Shown here piece by piece: positions 40,536 to 59,154 of a stretch of DNA of 64,000 bases; within the stretch, counting starts at the first letter, position 1; every line of letters starts with the position of its first letter. A program made the translations under genes and the position numbers. Under the pieces are notes generated by a model. It made no database searches, was not told the origin of the DNA, and was given only the letters and a program-made list of their open reading frames with translations. The stretch is from Ecdyonurus torrentis (lineage: Eukaryota > Arthropoda > Insecta > Ephemeroptera > Heptageniidae): positions 1,063,919-1,127,918 of the forward strand of contig OX439136.1 in assembly GCA_949318235.1 (NCBI GenBank). Direction: 5' to 3'.

Positions 40536-41350
40536 CAGGGCGAAGCTTACCATACGACACTTGCCGGGTGGCCTTCCAAAACCAAGTGGTTTGGCCCTCT
40601 TTAAATCGCGAATGAAACATTTGAAATCCCTCGCACACGGTTTTTAGAAACTGCATTTTATTGCACTTTTGAATTTAGTAAATTTCAAGTAAGTCTAAAT
40701 CTTAAATCAGCTTGTAAAACACACAAAAATTATATAATTTTTTATAATGTATTCTTTTAATACAAATGGTACCTTAAAGTTACAAAAACCCAATTATATA
40801 TTAGGTGTCCTCTTTTTTTTATGCATGCTAGGTAAAAATAGTTATTATTTATCATGTCATTTTAAAATTGGAAAATATTTTAACTGCTCATGTTTTGCAT
40901 GGCTTACATATATATATAATAATTTCTCGATAGTAAAAAAAAAATTACTGAACTAAAAAAATATATTGTGGAATTTGCCAATATGATAACATAATAAGAG
41001 TAAAATTATTTGCATAAAAAAACGTCTCAAATATTTTCCAATTTTTAAAATGGATTTAAAATCAATTAATGAGATTGTCTGCAGAAATATTTACCATACA
41101 AATTGAATCAAATATATCTTAAGTTTTGCTTGAAAAAAAACCTGTTCTGTTTATTTAATTCTATATCAATATAAATATCAAAATTAATTTATAAAAAATA
41201 TCTTCTCTAAATATAACATTCAGGATTCAAAATGAATATATTAAACACGTGACTCTAACACGCTACCCTACAAAAACCCTATTGTGGGTTGGCATGACCT
41301 GAGCTCTATTGACGAGCTCCAAGTTGGGCATTATTTGTGTCAGGTAGGCC
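40536..41350. other. No gene recognised; GC-richer edge beside (TA)n
   Basis: 40536-40640 (GGGCGAAGCTTACCATACGA, then CTTGCCGGGTGGCC) is less AT-rich than the rest but cannot be assigned. Confidence 0.35.
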
Positions 41351-41351
41351 C

Positions 41352-41534
<183 letters not shown>

Positions 41535-41679
41535 TATAAACAATATATATAAAATATATAATATAATAACATATAATATAATTTATAAATAATATCAAAC
41601 ACAAACCCGTGTTGCACAAATGATTCTATTGTGGTCTGGTTTGTTGCATAAAGGTTTATAACAATTCTGGAACTATTTT

Positions 41680-41995
41680 TCAACATTAAAAGAATAGATC
41701 AGAGAGAAATCATAAGCATATATATCACAAAGCTTTTGATAGAACTTGAACAGATAAATTTGGTTCGTCTCAAAACGCAACTGCAGTTCCGTAGCAGTGA
41801 ACATAAATCTTTATTTATGCAACCCGCACACTTTTTTTTCTAATTTATTAAAATTTTCTTACGTCATAAACAAAAATAGTCACGCATACTTAACAGTATT
41901 TTCACCTTCTTTTAATGGGGCTAAATTAACCTTCTTGTAAAAATTGTTATCAGTTTTGAAGATCCTATTTCGTGTTTCTTCATTAAAACTTACCC
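41680..41995 (-). repeat. Dispersed repeat family R2, copy on the reverse strand
   Basis: Carries ATATCACAAAGCTTTTGAT, GCAACTGCAGTTCCGTAGCA, ATGCAACCCGCACA, TACGTCATAAACAAA and CCTATTTCGTGTTTCTT in the order of the other reverse copies. Confidence 0.6.
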
Positions 41996-42220
41996 TTACT
42001 GCATATCAAACAAATTTAACATGGTTCTATTTGGGATCTAATTTGATATTTCTAACAGTTCTCAAATGTTTAGTTATTTAGTTTCTTACAGGTTACTTTG
42101 CAAAATCGATGGCTCCCCCATGTCACAAATTATTATTGTTATCTAAAAGTAATCAGTTACACATATGTAACTCTTCAGAGAACAAACCAGTAACATTATT
42201 TAAACACAGTATGGTATATG

Positions 42221-42923
42221 CTCAGTATTAATGCTGTCGAAATCTGGATAAATTTAAAATCCGGATTTCGGATAGAAAGTAATCCGGATCAATGGATCCG
42301 GATTTGGCGGACAAAAATTTATCCGGATTCCCTGATCGGTTTTAAATCCGGATCACGATCCAGATTGTATCTGAATTATGATCCAGATCAAAATTATCCG
42401 GATCACGATCCGGATTAAATTAACTGAATCCGTGTATCCGGATCGTGATCCGGATAGAAATTCGGATAACGGATAATATTTTATCCGAATTTAAAAAACC
42501 GGATTTTTTTTACAGCATTAATCAGAAGATTAGTTTTGTTATAGGCTGCAAAATACCCTAAGGGATAACAGGTAATATTTATTTGAATTTTCGTTCTTTA
42601 AATTAGCACTTATATTCATAATTTGTATTTAAATCCAAGCTATTTCTAACACATCCGACGCGAGATTCACAATTACGCTTAATATTTATCGTAATTATAT
42701 GAAATCGTGATCTGGGTCATTAATGTGGAAAAAATAAACCGTATCACGATCTCGATCACATTAACCGGATCAATGTTATCCGAATATGATTTGGATTAAA
42801 ATTATTCGGATTACAATCCGGATCAAATTATCCGGATCGTGATCCGGATAGAAATTCGGATAACGGATTATTTTTTATCCAGATTTCAAAATCCGAATTT
42901 TTTTCGACAGCACTACTTAGTAT
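42221..42923. mobile_element. hAT MITE (687 bp) packed with ATCCGGAT palindromes
   Basis: The element 42229-42915 has ends TAATGCTGTCGAAAt and the inverse of TAGTGCTGTCGAAA. It is flanked by CTCAGTAT (42221-42228) and CTTAGTAT (42916-42923), an 8-bp target duplication with one change. TAxxG-type ends and 8-bp duplications are hallmarks of the hAT superfamily. Both subterminal regions carry a dozen or so ATCCGGAT or GATCCGGAT palindromes, often paired as ATCCGGATCrtGATCCGGAT. A third terminal-like box (ACAGCATTA) at about 42510 hints at an internal end or nested copy. No transposase is encoded. Confidence 0.75.
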
Positions 42924-42929
42924 GCTGTT

Positions 42930-43435
42930 TGGTATTTTTTAAGTAAAAACGTCAGTAATACTACGCTTATAATATACCATACCATACACTATACTAACAA
43001 GTTAATACTTACAAAATGTAAATAATTTTGGGAGAATTTTCAGTAAAATCATATTTATATTTGAGAATAGATGTTGATTAAGCACTTTCAGTTCTATCAT
43101 CTAATTAAAATTACTTATATTTTATTTTCAGTTTGAGAATGCTGTACCAAATTTAAGTATAGAGTAGTTTTTTCAGTTTCATTACTCAAATTCTTATATA
43201 ATCCATACAAACTTTAATTTTCTTTTGTATTGTATTTTAAAGTATTAAATTTCCGTAAGGGCAAACTTAAAATGTGTTGTGTAAAATTGAACATAGCAAG
43301 CAGATAAATGAAGTAGTTCAGTCAAATATTTAATGATCGACCACAAAGAGACGAACTAGTTTTTGTGAAATTTGATCTCGTTCTTTGCTTATCTTTAGCC
43401 GTCTACTCATTATAATTATTGGGAGTGGTCGTTTT
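42930..43435. other. AT-rich DNA, no gene recognised
   Basis: No motif was recognised. Confidence 0.35.
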
Positions 43436-43448
43436 GTGTAATATATAC

Positions 43449-43450
<2 letters not shown>

Positions 43451-43512
<62 letters not shown>
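43451..43512. repeat. (TA)n microsatellite
   Basis: About 62 bp of TA. Confidence 0.95.
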
Positions 43513-43515
<3 letters not shown>

Positions 43516-43908
43516 ATCTCACTAGCTATAATATGATATGAATATTTAAGAATATTTTACTGCTTTTATGAAATATATAATATTTAATTTTTTTGCTGTG
43601 ATGAATAAAAATATGTTATATAGAAAATAGAAAAACCTATTTTGGCTTATTTTTTTAGATATATTTTCTCATGATATATATAAAAATTATATGTTTTTTA
43701 AATAATGTCGTTCATATATTACGCATGTTATTGCCATCTAAATGTACAAGCATGCACTTTCAGTGCAGTCTATTGCACTGCTATCTACCTGATAAAACTA
43801 CCTGATAAAACTACCAGCGGATGTTGATTCTTTTATGAGTGTGGGAACAATACGGCTTTGAGATAAGATGAAAATACTTCTGATGAGGATAATACGCATT
43901 CCCTACAG

Positions 43909-43973
<65 letters not shown>

Positions 43974-43990
43974 TATTTATATATATATAT
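43909..43990. repeat. (TA)n microsatellite
   Basis: About 80 bp of TA with ACATAT and TTTAT breaks at the right. Confidence 0.95.
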
Positions 43991-44066
43991 GTTTAAACTT
44001 CAAATAATATAGTTTTTCTTCACTACACATAGTGTAGATCAGAACTCCACGAGATAACGATATTTG

Positions 44067-44479
<413 letters not shown>

Positions 44480-44554
44480 CTCCTCCCACAAAAACTGCAT
44501 CGTTCAACCATGCTATAGAATGCATTCACGTATCGTAAAAAGAGGTGTGTACAC

Positions 44555-44741
44555 TACAATTTTTATAAAATGGGACAAAAGTATTCTTCCGAATATGCTG
44601 CGCGAATGAAATCGCTAGAAAATAATTGTTACAAGAGTAAGTTATGTCAACTACTCCATTTTTCCGCCTTCTTACATCACTCGTATGTGTGTGCACCAAA
44701 ATATTTATGCTTGCTTGCTTGTCCGGCCGTCCGTTGCACCT

Positions 44742-44779
<38 letters not shown>

Positions 44780-45144
44780 TACTATCTCACTTCCTGTGTG
44801 AGTATCATGCAAAACCAAACTAGACAGCAAACTATCACCTTCATTTTTCTCTCTCTCTCTCTCTGCTGTCATCGTATGATATTTTTCTCAAGACAGGATA
44901 ATAGAGAGAGAGAGAGAGAGAGTGAGAGAGAGAGAGAGAGCAAAAGTTGTGCGCTAGCGTGCACCAGACGGTTGGTCAAGCAGGCCAGCAAATTTTGGTG
45001 CTTATATAATATAGCAATGTTATAGAAAGGTGGACAAATTCAGCAGTAGACACACCTAACTGTTGTTGTGACAATTATTTTCTAGCGATTTCATTTGCGC
45101 GGCATATTCGGCAAAGTCCTTTGACCCATTTTAGAAAAATTGTA
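44555..45144. mobile_element. Foldback MITE rich in CT/GA, family FB-CT, 590 bp
   Basis: The left end TACAATTTTTATAAAATGGG and its inverted partner match for about 75 bp with few differences, through CCGAATATGC and GAAATCGCTAGAAAATAATTG. The imperfect pairing continues inward over GTGTGCACC...GCTTGCTTGC versus GCTAGCGTGCACCAGACGG...GGCCAGCAAA. The inside holds long CT runs then GA runs. Inner blocks and organisation match 2235-3078. There is no transposase. Confidence 0.7.
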
Positions 45145-45169
45145 TCAAAAAAATAAATATATTGCTACT

Positions 45170-45489
45170 TTTTTTCTTACAACAACATAGAAAGTGACCA
45201 ACTTAGACCGGAAATCGATAAAAGAAGAAATACTTTTTTCATTAAATTTTTTACGTAATTTATTTCCAATAAAACAAAAACAATAATTTTCAAATAAAAT
45301 CGATCTAATTAAAAATATACTTTTTTGTTCCGACCAATGTTTAAAAAATATTTTTAATTTTAAACAAGTTTTTTTTATAAATTTGACGTTTAAATTTAAA
45401 TTTCTACATTTGTATGTTATCTTGAAAGGTAATTACTTATATATTTAATCGTGTTTTCACATATTTGACGTAGCTAAACTTTTAAGTAG
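45170..45489. repeat. Repeat family R1, leading part, copy C
   Basis: Continues copy C up to the hAT insertion: TCGTGTTTTCACATATTTGA followed by CGTAGCTAAACTTTTAAG, as at 35920. Confidence 0.55.
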
Positions 45490-46246
45490 CTCGTCATTAG
45501 AGACCGGATTTTCAGGTGATCACCTTTTTAATGTTATGAATAATATGTTCCTTTTTTATAAGAATGTCCACGAACTAGCAAATTTCGAGCCGTTTGAGAT
45601 CAACTTTTTTCACCTTTTCATCACCTTTTTTTACCTTTTCATCAACTTTTTTCACCTAAATGAGTATTTTTTTTAAGAATTAACAAAACGTTTAAAAAAA
45701 ATGATTTTTTACCTCAAATTTTTAAAACAGAGATTCATTGTATGCCATCAAATTTAACAAATTTAAGTGACGACAATCTGGAGATGATTGTCGTATGTAA
45801 CTGCAACATAAATATACTGGGTAAAGAAATTGACATGGAAACACTGATTGTAGAGGGTGAAGATGAGGAGGAAGAAGAAGAAGATGAGGCAGAAGACGAA
45901 GGTGGCGCAGAAGAAGAGGCAATGACCGAATGAAGTGATGTGCAAATTTGCCTCTATTTGTCTATTTGTTTCCTTTAAATATAGTATTATACAATGATTT
46001 TTTTTTGTATGTTGTACTTGTAACCACAAAATACCTATAGACAGTATAGCATACACTAAAAAAAATTAATTTTTTTTTTTTTTTACTTTTTTAAAAAATT
46101 TATCGCCATTTTTCTGAATTCATCACCTTTTTTCAGGTTTTTTCACCTTTTTTCACCTTTTTTTCACCTTTTTTGTGCAAAAATTCATCTATTTTAGACC
46201 TTTTTTTACCAAAATTTTCACCTTAAATCCGGTCTCTACTCGTCAT
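45490..46246. mobile_element. hAT MITE, 741 bp, with 8-bp target duplication
   Basis: The element 45498-46238 has ends TAGAGACCGGATTT and its exact inverse, flanked by perfect CTCGTCAT duplications (45490-45497 and 46239-46246). TAGAG ends and 8-bp duplications identify hAT. Both subterminal regions carry many CACCTTTT words at 10-20-bp steps, a likely transposase-binding array. It interrupts repeat R1: the R1 sequence resumes right after 46246. The short frame at 45742-45933 may be a residue of the parent transposase. Confidence 0.85.
45742..45933 (+). CDS. Possible C-terminal remnant of a hAT transposase, 63 aa
   Basis: An open frame inside the hAT MITE reads MPSNLTNLSDDNLEMIVVCN, then a short middle, then a run of Asp/Glu about 25 residues long. 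The LSDDNLEMIVVCNCNI segment resembles the helix that closes many hAT transposases, just after the dimerisation region. A sequence resembling a splice acceptor (TTTTTAAAACAG) precedes it, so it could be the last exon of the parent gene kept in the deleted copy. There is no catalytic domain. The assignment rests on one short segment and position only. Confidence 0.3.
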   Translation: MPSNLTNLSDDNLEMIVVCNCNINILGKEIDMETLIVEGEDEEEEEEDEAEDEGGAEEEAMTE

Positions 46247-46663
46247 CTTTTTTTCATTTTATATTATAATTCGCAACCGCCTAGTTTGCGATATATCAGT
46301 CGTTCACCTACCACTTTAAAGAGTGAGTTCAGAGTTCAAAGTAAATTACAAGATGGCTTCTTTAATGTTAGATAATGGGACGAACTGTTTATTTATTAAT
46401 ATATGACACCTCAAAGGCCCCCGAAAACCAATAATAGCCACTTAAACTTATGCTCATTCTGTAAAATATGACACCCAAGACTACGTTTTCTATAGTAAAG
46501 CCGTAACTGTGACGTACACGATGCGGGACAAGTTGCATATTTCGCAGGATAATCACAAATTTATGTAACTATGGAAATTATGCGTATTTGAATTTATGAA
46601 CAGTTCTTCTCACTATCCAACATTAAATAAAAAATTTGTAATAAAGTCTCTACAAACAAACAG
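46247..46663. repeat. Repeat family R1, first half, copy C (right of the hAT insertion)
   Basis: TTATATTATAATTCGCAACC, the TTTGCGATATATCAGTCG block, CTCAAAGGCCC and GGGACAAGTTGCATATTTCG match copies A and B. It runs into the (CATA)n site where the large transposon inserted. Confidence 0.6.
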
Positions 46664-46687
46664 ACATACATACATACATACATACAT
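46664..46687. repeat. Left remnant of the (CATA)n target microsatellite
   Basis: Six CATA units directly abut the left terminal inverted repeat. The remaining hundreds of units lie on the other side of the transposon (58400-59136). The flanks are compatible with a 2-bp (AT) or 6-bp (ATACAT) target duplication; the repeat makes the true length unreadable. Confidence 0.9.
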
Positions 46688-46712
46688 CCCTATTGAAAAA
46701 TTCTCGTTCAAA
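46688..46712 (+). repeat. Left terminal inverted repeat of the 11.7-kb transposon
   Basis: CCCTATTGAAAAATTCTCGT followed by TCAAA; an exact inverse lies at 58375-58399. A related CGAGAAT word recurs just inside at about 46760. Confidence 0.95.
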
Positions 46713-46719
46713 ATGAGGC

Positions 46720-47055
46720 TGCTCTTTCAAAATTCTCTTTTTTTTTAAATTGAATATTCAACGAGAATTGTACATTTCTCGAGAAAAATACCATTTTTTT
46801 AAAAGAGTAACGAAACATTCAAAGAGCAGCTATAAATTACAAAGAGAATCTAGATTTTTAAAAGAGGAGCCTAAATTTTTTAAAAAGAAGTCAAAATTTT
46901 CAAAGAGCTGCAATAAATTTTAAAAAAGGATCTGAAATTTTTAATGAGAAGCTAACATATTGAAAGAGTTTCTAAAATGTTAAAAGAGAAGCTAAAATTT
47001 TTTAAAAAGAATATGTACCTTTTTAAAAAGCTAATATTTTTAAGAAGAAATTTTT
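46720..47055 (+). repeat. Subterminal AAAGAG repeats, left end
   Basis: A unit of about 20-27 bp, roughly AAAGAGAAGCTAAAATTTTT, recurs about ten times (cores AAAGAG, AAAGAGC, AAAAGAGG, AAAAAGAAG and variants) between 46800 and 47040. A few AAAGAG/CTCTTT words also occur at the right end (58285-58370). Arrays like this next to the terminal repeats are where the accessory proteins of CACTA elements bind in plants; binding here is inference. Confidence 0.75.
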
Positions 47056-47059
47056 CCAA

Positions 47060-47905
47060 AAAAGGGATTTAAGTAGTCTTGAGTGTAATTTTATCAAAAG
47101 TCTCCTTATATCGATTAGAATACTATCTTAGATTTTTTTTATTTGCATTACTTCCAAGGAATATCAATTTTATTTTTTTTAGATATGGCAATAAATTAAA
47201 ACATATATTATTGATATCCTCATCTAAAAATTTTTAGTTTAAATTACTCATTTACTACAGAAACCAAAATATTAAAGAATTACAAATTGAAAAAACAAAA
47301 ATATATATTTAAATCACGGAAATCATGGAAACAACAATCATAAAGCACTATTTTTTTTATAAATTTTATTTGTTAAAAATGACAAAGAAACCGAAAACAA
47401 AAAACAACACAAAATTGCTTAGACAAATACAAAGAGATTTATACATTTTTTTAATCGAAAATATATAATTAGGATTAATTTAAAGCAATTAAAAACATAA
47501 ATAATGTAGAAGTACATAACTATATATTATTAAATAAATGTAAAGTTATTTCAAAATTAAATATAAAATGATGATTAGCATCAATAAGTATGATATTTAA
47601 ATTAGAATTAGGTAATATTCAGGTATGTTTTAAGAAACCATTGTAGGTATAGGTATATACTTTATAAAAATCACAATAAATACATTTTTGCATTCATATA
47701 AGAAATAAGACCATGTTTAAAATCATTTTTTACATATATGCAAAATTTAAATTTAATCAATTTTAAATCAAGACCATAAAAATCTAACACCATAAGTTTA
47801 TTCAAAACACTAAAATTTAAACATTACATTAACTACATTTCTAATTATACTTATAAATAAAGGTTAAATAAAATTAAAAAAGTTTTATTTAAATGTACTT
47901 TTATA
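47060..47905. other. AT-rich interval between the subterminal repeats and the transposase gene
   Basis: No gene recognised. A minus-strand AATAAA (47884-47889) lies 17 nt past the transposase stop and may be its polyadenylation signal. Confidence 0.5.
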
Positions 47906-50900
47906 CTATAAATTAAGCAAGTAGTGGTTGTTTGGAATACTGCTAATATATTCAATTTGAGCATTAATTTTTATTTTAAATGCCTGGCTTTTGATTTCAC
48001 TACTCGAAACAGCAAATTTTCTCCCTAAGCCTAACACTTTCTTAATTGAAATAAGACCCACTTCTTCCTGACAAATTATTTTTTTAAGCACTAAGAAACA
48101 GTTGCTAGTGTTACTTTCTAACAATATGTGTTTGATGCGTGCAAATGTCCCATCTTTTAAATGCACAAAGGAGTCATCAATTTTTTTTTCTTTTGTTATC
48201 TCCTTGCTAAAAGCAATCCCACCTTTAATAAGTTTTTTATATTCTACATAACAAGTAGAATTTGGTAGATTTCGTATTTGAATAGCTGGGAAAATGTAAT
48301 TTCCAATACAATTTAATTACGTTTCATTTTGATTTAATGAAAGACTAGATGTCAATTCAAACTTTTTAATTACTTCACATACTTGTGCTACTTCATCACT
48401 GCATCCATGCCTTCCGACAATTTAATCCAGAGCCCTATTCATTTCAATATTTCGTACTATTTGTTGGGGTATACCTCGAGTAGCTTTTACAACACGTTTT
48501 GTCCTGCGCAACATGGATTCAAATGGAAAAGAGGTATGGGTCCAAAAAGGACCAAATCTTCTACAACTTTCTGCTAGATGAATTAACTGATGCATATTAT
48601 AAGTCATCTCGTATTCTCCATATAACTCGTCAACATAATACACGAATTCTATAAGTTTTTGTTCTGCCACAATTATTTCATCAAACGTTATTTCATCTTG
48701 CAGAAGTATAGAAATTGCACAAATTAACAATTTCCAGTGAGTAACAAATTTTTCATGAAGTATACTACGAAGTATAGGATAACTAAAATACAATAACCAG
48801 TTCTCTAACTCACGACCCTTCCAAGAAATAATTTTTTTTATCTGTGGTGGAGATCTTTTAAGGACTGATGGGATAGATATTTTATCTAAAATGTTATTCA
48901 TAGCTAAAATTTTATTTGGTGCTCCGATGTAGTATTCACGCAGTTTGCCATCTTGAAATCTTGGATGTTTTATCCAAAGATTTACAAAACGTTTGACCAC
49001 ACCCAATAAAACGCAATGTAAATAATCAGGAGTAAATCCCCATACCATATTAAACGATGCAAGATTAATAAGTGGAGTAACTGAATTTATACCTTTGCAG
49101 TCATTACTTCCGTTTGCATAATTAATATAACAATCTCGGAAAGAATCTTCTGTTCTATCTGGGGGAAATGGATACTGAAACGTATACTTGACTGTACCAT
49201 CCACCGGGGTACCCTCTATTTCACACCAGCTACAGCAATAATACCCCCCTACTCCTGTAACTCCCTGGACAGGAGCTCTTGCAACGGTGTCAACGCAACA
49301 GCACAAAGTAGTTATTTTAAAGGTTTGGACCACATCACCAATTTTCACTTTTATTCCCTCATATTGCAATTCGTTCAGATTTGTTGTTAATGGCCGAAGG
49401 AAAACATCAGTCCTTGGTTTTTTTTGACCGAACCAAAGTCCTGCCAATACTAAATGCTTGCGCCTTGCTTTCAAATTTAACTCATTAATCATTAAATACA
49501 TGGGTGTTACGCTAGTCTTTGAGGTTCCAGAGTGTGAAATAGGCGATCCATCAACATTGAAACTTAACGTGAGGTGCTGCACTGAGTTATCATCTATTCT
49601 AGTTGGAACTACATCACGATAAACTGAGCCAAATTTAATGTCCCTATAAGTAGAATTATTTTCAGGCCAAGTAGCATCAACTTTGCAATCTTTATTTTGC
49701 AATATATCTATTATTTGAGATTTTATACCCAATGTAATGAATGCATAATCATACTGATAACCCTTTACATTGTTAACAAACTCACAATTAATACAAACGT
49801 CTATGCCAATATCTCCTTTTTTCCCCAGGTAATTTCCACAATTTTCACAAATGTAATGCATATCAAAGCCAAGCTTCGGATTAAATAACTTTTTAAACAA
49901 ATGTCTACTTGTAGGGAAAAGGTTGCAACCACATATAAAATTGATAACACATAACACGTCAACAACTGCAGTAAGTGTAAAATTATGGGCTATGCATAGA
50001 GTCAAAATCATGATAAGAACATCAGCTGGGTTTAATTCAATATTTAAAGTTACCTTATTTAAATGTTCTTTTAAATATTCCTCTAAATTCTTAAAGCTAT
50101 TTAAGTTTTCAAAACTCTCATCATGTTCTTGGTTATTTACTGGTTCATTTTCATCTTCAAATATTACCTCTCCATCAGAAGAATCAATAGAAGAATCTGA
50201 TGTATCACTACACCTGTCACGAACATCATCGATACTTTGTTCTTCATCCTCTTCCAAATCAACAACTGTCTCTGGTTCATCTACAAGTCCGACATCAATA
50301 GCATTATCTCTAACGGAATGGTCCTATAAACAATAAAATGCTCTATTAATTTAAATGTACTGGTATTATAAAAGCTTTAATTTTTATTATAAGAACACTT
50401 TTTTATGAAGTTAAAAATATGCTAAATTTAAGTTGGCTCATATTAGAAAATTATGAACATGACGTTTTATTAATAAAGTATTCAATTATCAATTAAGTAC
50501 TATTATAAGTAATTTATGTGTTATATAGATTTATATAATGCAAAACAAGTTATTTATTTTTGCTCAATAATATCTAATAATATATAAATTCAAAAACGTA
50601 ATAAAAAATTTGATGGTAAATAACATAAAAAAAATTTTAATTTGGTTGCGGTTGCGACAAAACTAAAATATTTTCTTGATGTGTACGTGGCTTAATTACT
50701 GATAATTTTAAACCTTAATTAATATAAATTGTTAAACTATAACTATATAATTGAAAACTTACCTGAGAATGCTCTGCGTTAGAATTTCCTAACCATTCTT
50801 GGATTTCTTCTTCTTGAGTTAAATTCAGGTCACGATCAGAAATACCTCGCCGTCTCTTAACTGCCTTTGTAAGTGTTTGGTCACTCAAATCTGGATTCAG

Positions 50901-50927
50901 ATACTTTTTGTAAGGTCCACGCGGCAA
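47906..50927 (-). pseudogene. CACTA/Tnp2-like DDE transposase, two in-frame stops
   Basis: Exon 1 is 50927-50763 (55 codons, phase 0, GTAAGT donor) and exon 2 starts at 50323 after a TTGTTTATAG acceptor, also phase 0. Exon 2 has an acidic N-terminal region, then a four-cysteine knuckle (CENCGNYLGKKG...CINCEF, at about 50% of the way in), then the catalytic region: FNVDGSPIS (likely first Asp), a VLAGLWFG segment, CCCVDTVARAPVQG (likely second Asp) and CCSWCEI. These are followed by WGFTPDYLHCVLLGVVKR and a late FPFESMLRRTKRVV...TRGIPQQ (likely acidic third residue). This order is typical of Tnp2/EnSpm-type transposases. TAA codons at 48424-48422 and 48319-48317 interrupt the frame, which otherwise continues unshifted to a TAG at 47906; the whole would be about 860 codons. 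The first codon is TTG (50927) and no in-frame ATG lies upstream in this exon, so either the start mutated or a further 5' exon exists. Confidence 0.85.
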
Positions 50928-51636
50928 ACTGAACTTTAAATTTAATTATTTATGTCTATTTATCACTATTTTCTTTATAATTTAAAATGTAAACAATTAT
51001 TTATTTGCTGTCTGCGACGCCATTACAGATTTTTCTGACAATCGAATAAAATTTAATCGATTAATGAGGTCGATTATAAAGTGTTGCCAAATTGCATTCT
51101 TTATCTTGTTATTAAACACTTATAATTTATTTTTAACTCTATTGATTATGATTTAAAAAACACAAAAATGTGTAATAACTATAAAAGTAAATTAAGAAGT
51201 AGTAAAAATTTGCCAGTAATTTAAAAAACTTTGACTATTTTAAGTAAAAAAAGTATATGACTTGGCAAAATGGGATAAACTTAACTTTTATTTTCCTATT
51301 TATTCAGTATTATTGAATCAATTTTTGTCAATTACATTCTTTATTTTTAATTTTAAAAGGTTTAATGAGATGTTAATGTTAAAATTTTCAAATGAAAACT
51401 AAAATAAATTATTTTATTCGTTAATATTTACATTTCGCGCGTTTTTTTTCCCCTTTTTGTTCGTGTTTCCGGCTTCCGTCTCTTTCCCGTAGCATCCATA
51501 TTGTTATTCAACAAGTGAATTTGTGTGTGCTCAATGTCTTGGTGATATTTGTGACTTTTTTACCTTGAGAAATTCAATTCAATTACAAAGCAGATATTGA
51601 AAGTGTTATATGTTTTCTTGATTTAAGAATTCCATT
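50928..51636. promoter_or_regulatory. Divergent promoter interval between transposase and BEN genes
   Basis: The two genes face away from each other across 709 bp. The interval includes a GACGCCATTACAG word near 51026, a CTTCCGTCTCTTTCCCGTAG stretch at about 51475 and a TGTGCTCAATG near 51525 that could be an initiator. No TATA box is clear because the whole interval is AT-rich. Shared control of both genes is inferred from the geometry only. Confidence 0.5.
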
Positions 51637-57937
<6,301 letters not shown>

Positions 57938-58058
57938 GCAGACGACATACTTCATTAAGTACCGAATACAAGAACTATATAACGACCATTAATATGTTTT
58001 TTCTTTAATTTGTAATTATTTATATGGTGATAATATGTCGTCAAAAGTGTTTTTCTTC

Positions 58059-58064
58059 AATAAA
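58059..58064 (+). terminator. Polyadenylation signal of the BEN gene
   Basis: AATAAA lies 122 nt after the BEN stop codon and 0.3 kb before the right end of the transposon, as expected for the last exon. Confidence 0.6.
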
Positions 58065-58374
58065 TATCATATTCTTTTTTAAACGAGTGTTTTTAATAAT
58101 TTTAAAAAATATTTAAATTAAAGAAATAAATTAAATATGTCTTAATATAATAGTGTATATTTTTAGTACATAAAGTAGTGTTAAGAAAGGTAAATATTAT
58201 TACTTTCATTTTTATTAAGCTATTTAAAAAAGTTTTTATTTGATTTTTAATTTCCCCCAGCTTTTTTTTTTCAAAAAGCAATTTGGCTCTTTCAAATTGT
58301 TTAAAAGAGTACAGTTTCAAAGAGAAATACGTTCCAATATCTCGTTGAAAAAAATAAAAATTTCTCTTTGAAAA

Positions 58375-58399
58375 TTTGAACGAGAATTTTTCAATAGGG
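58375..58399 (-). repeat. Right terminal inverted repeat of the 11.7-kb transposon
   Basis: Exact inverse of 46688-46712. The flank resumes at once with ATACATACATA. Confidence 0.95.
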
Positions 58400-59136
58400 A
58401 TACATACATACACACATACATACATAAATACATACATACATACATACATACATACATACATACATACATACATACATACATACATACATACATACATACA
58501 TACATACATACATACATACATACATACATACATACATACATACATACATACATACATACATACATACATACATACATACATACATACATACATACATACA
58601 TACATACATACATACATACATACATACATACATACATACATACATACATACATACATACATACATACATACATACATACATACATACATACATACATACA
58701 TACATACATACATACATACATACATACATACATACATACATACATACATACATACATACATACATACATACATACATACATACATACATACATACATACA
58801 TACATACATACATACATACATACATACATACATACATACATACATACATACATACATACATACATACATACATACATACATACATACATACATACATACA
58901 TACATACATACATACATACATACATACATACATACATACATACATACATACATACATACATACATACATACATACATACATACATACATACATACATACA
59001 TACATACATACATACATACATACATACATACATACATACATACATACATACATACATACATACATACATACATACATACATACATACATACATACATACA
59101 TACATACATACATACATACATACATACATACATACA
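58400..59136. repeat. (CATA)n microsatellite, right part of the insertion target
   Basis: About 735 bp of CATA units, interrupted only near the left end by ACACAC and TAAATA. Long open frames here in several phases are repeat artefacts. Confidence 0.98.
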
Positions 59137-59154
59137 GCTATTTAGTGGTTAATT

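Noticed and set aside
49923..50336. Plus-strand frame of 137 codons opposite the transposase
   Set aside because: It is the complement of transposase coding sequence, which has catalytic motifs; this frame has none.
58102..59152. Very long open frames on both strands (up to 343 codons) across 58102-59152
   Set aside because: They are translations of the (CATA)n microsatellite: MYVC or IHTY repeats in every frame.
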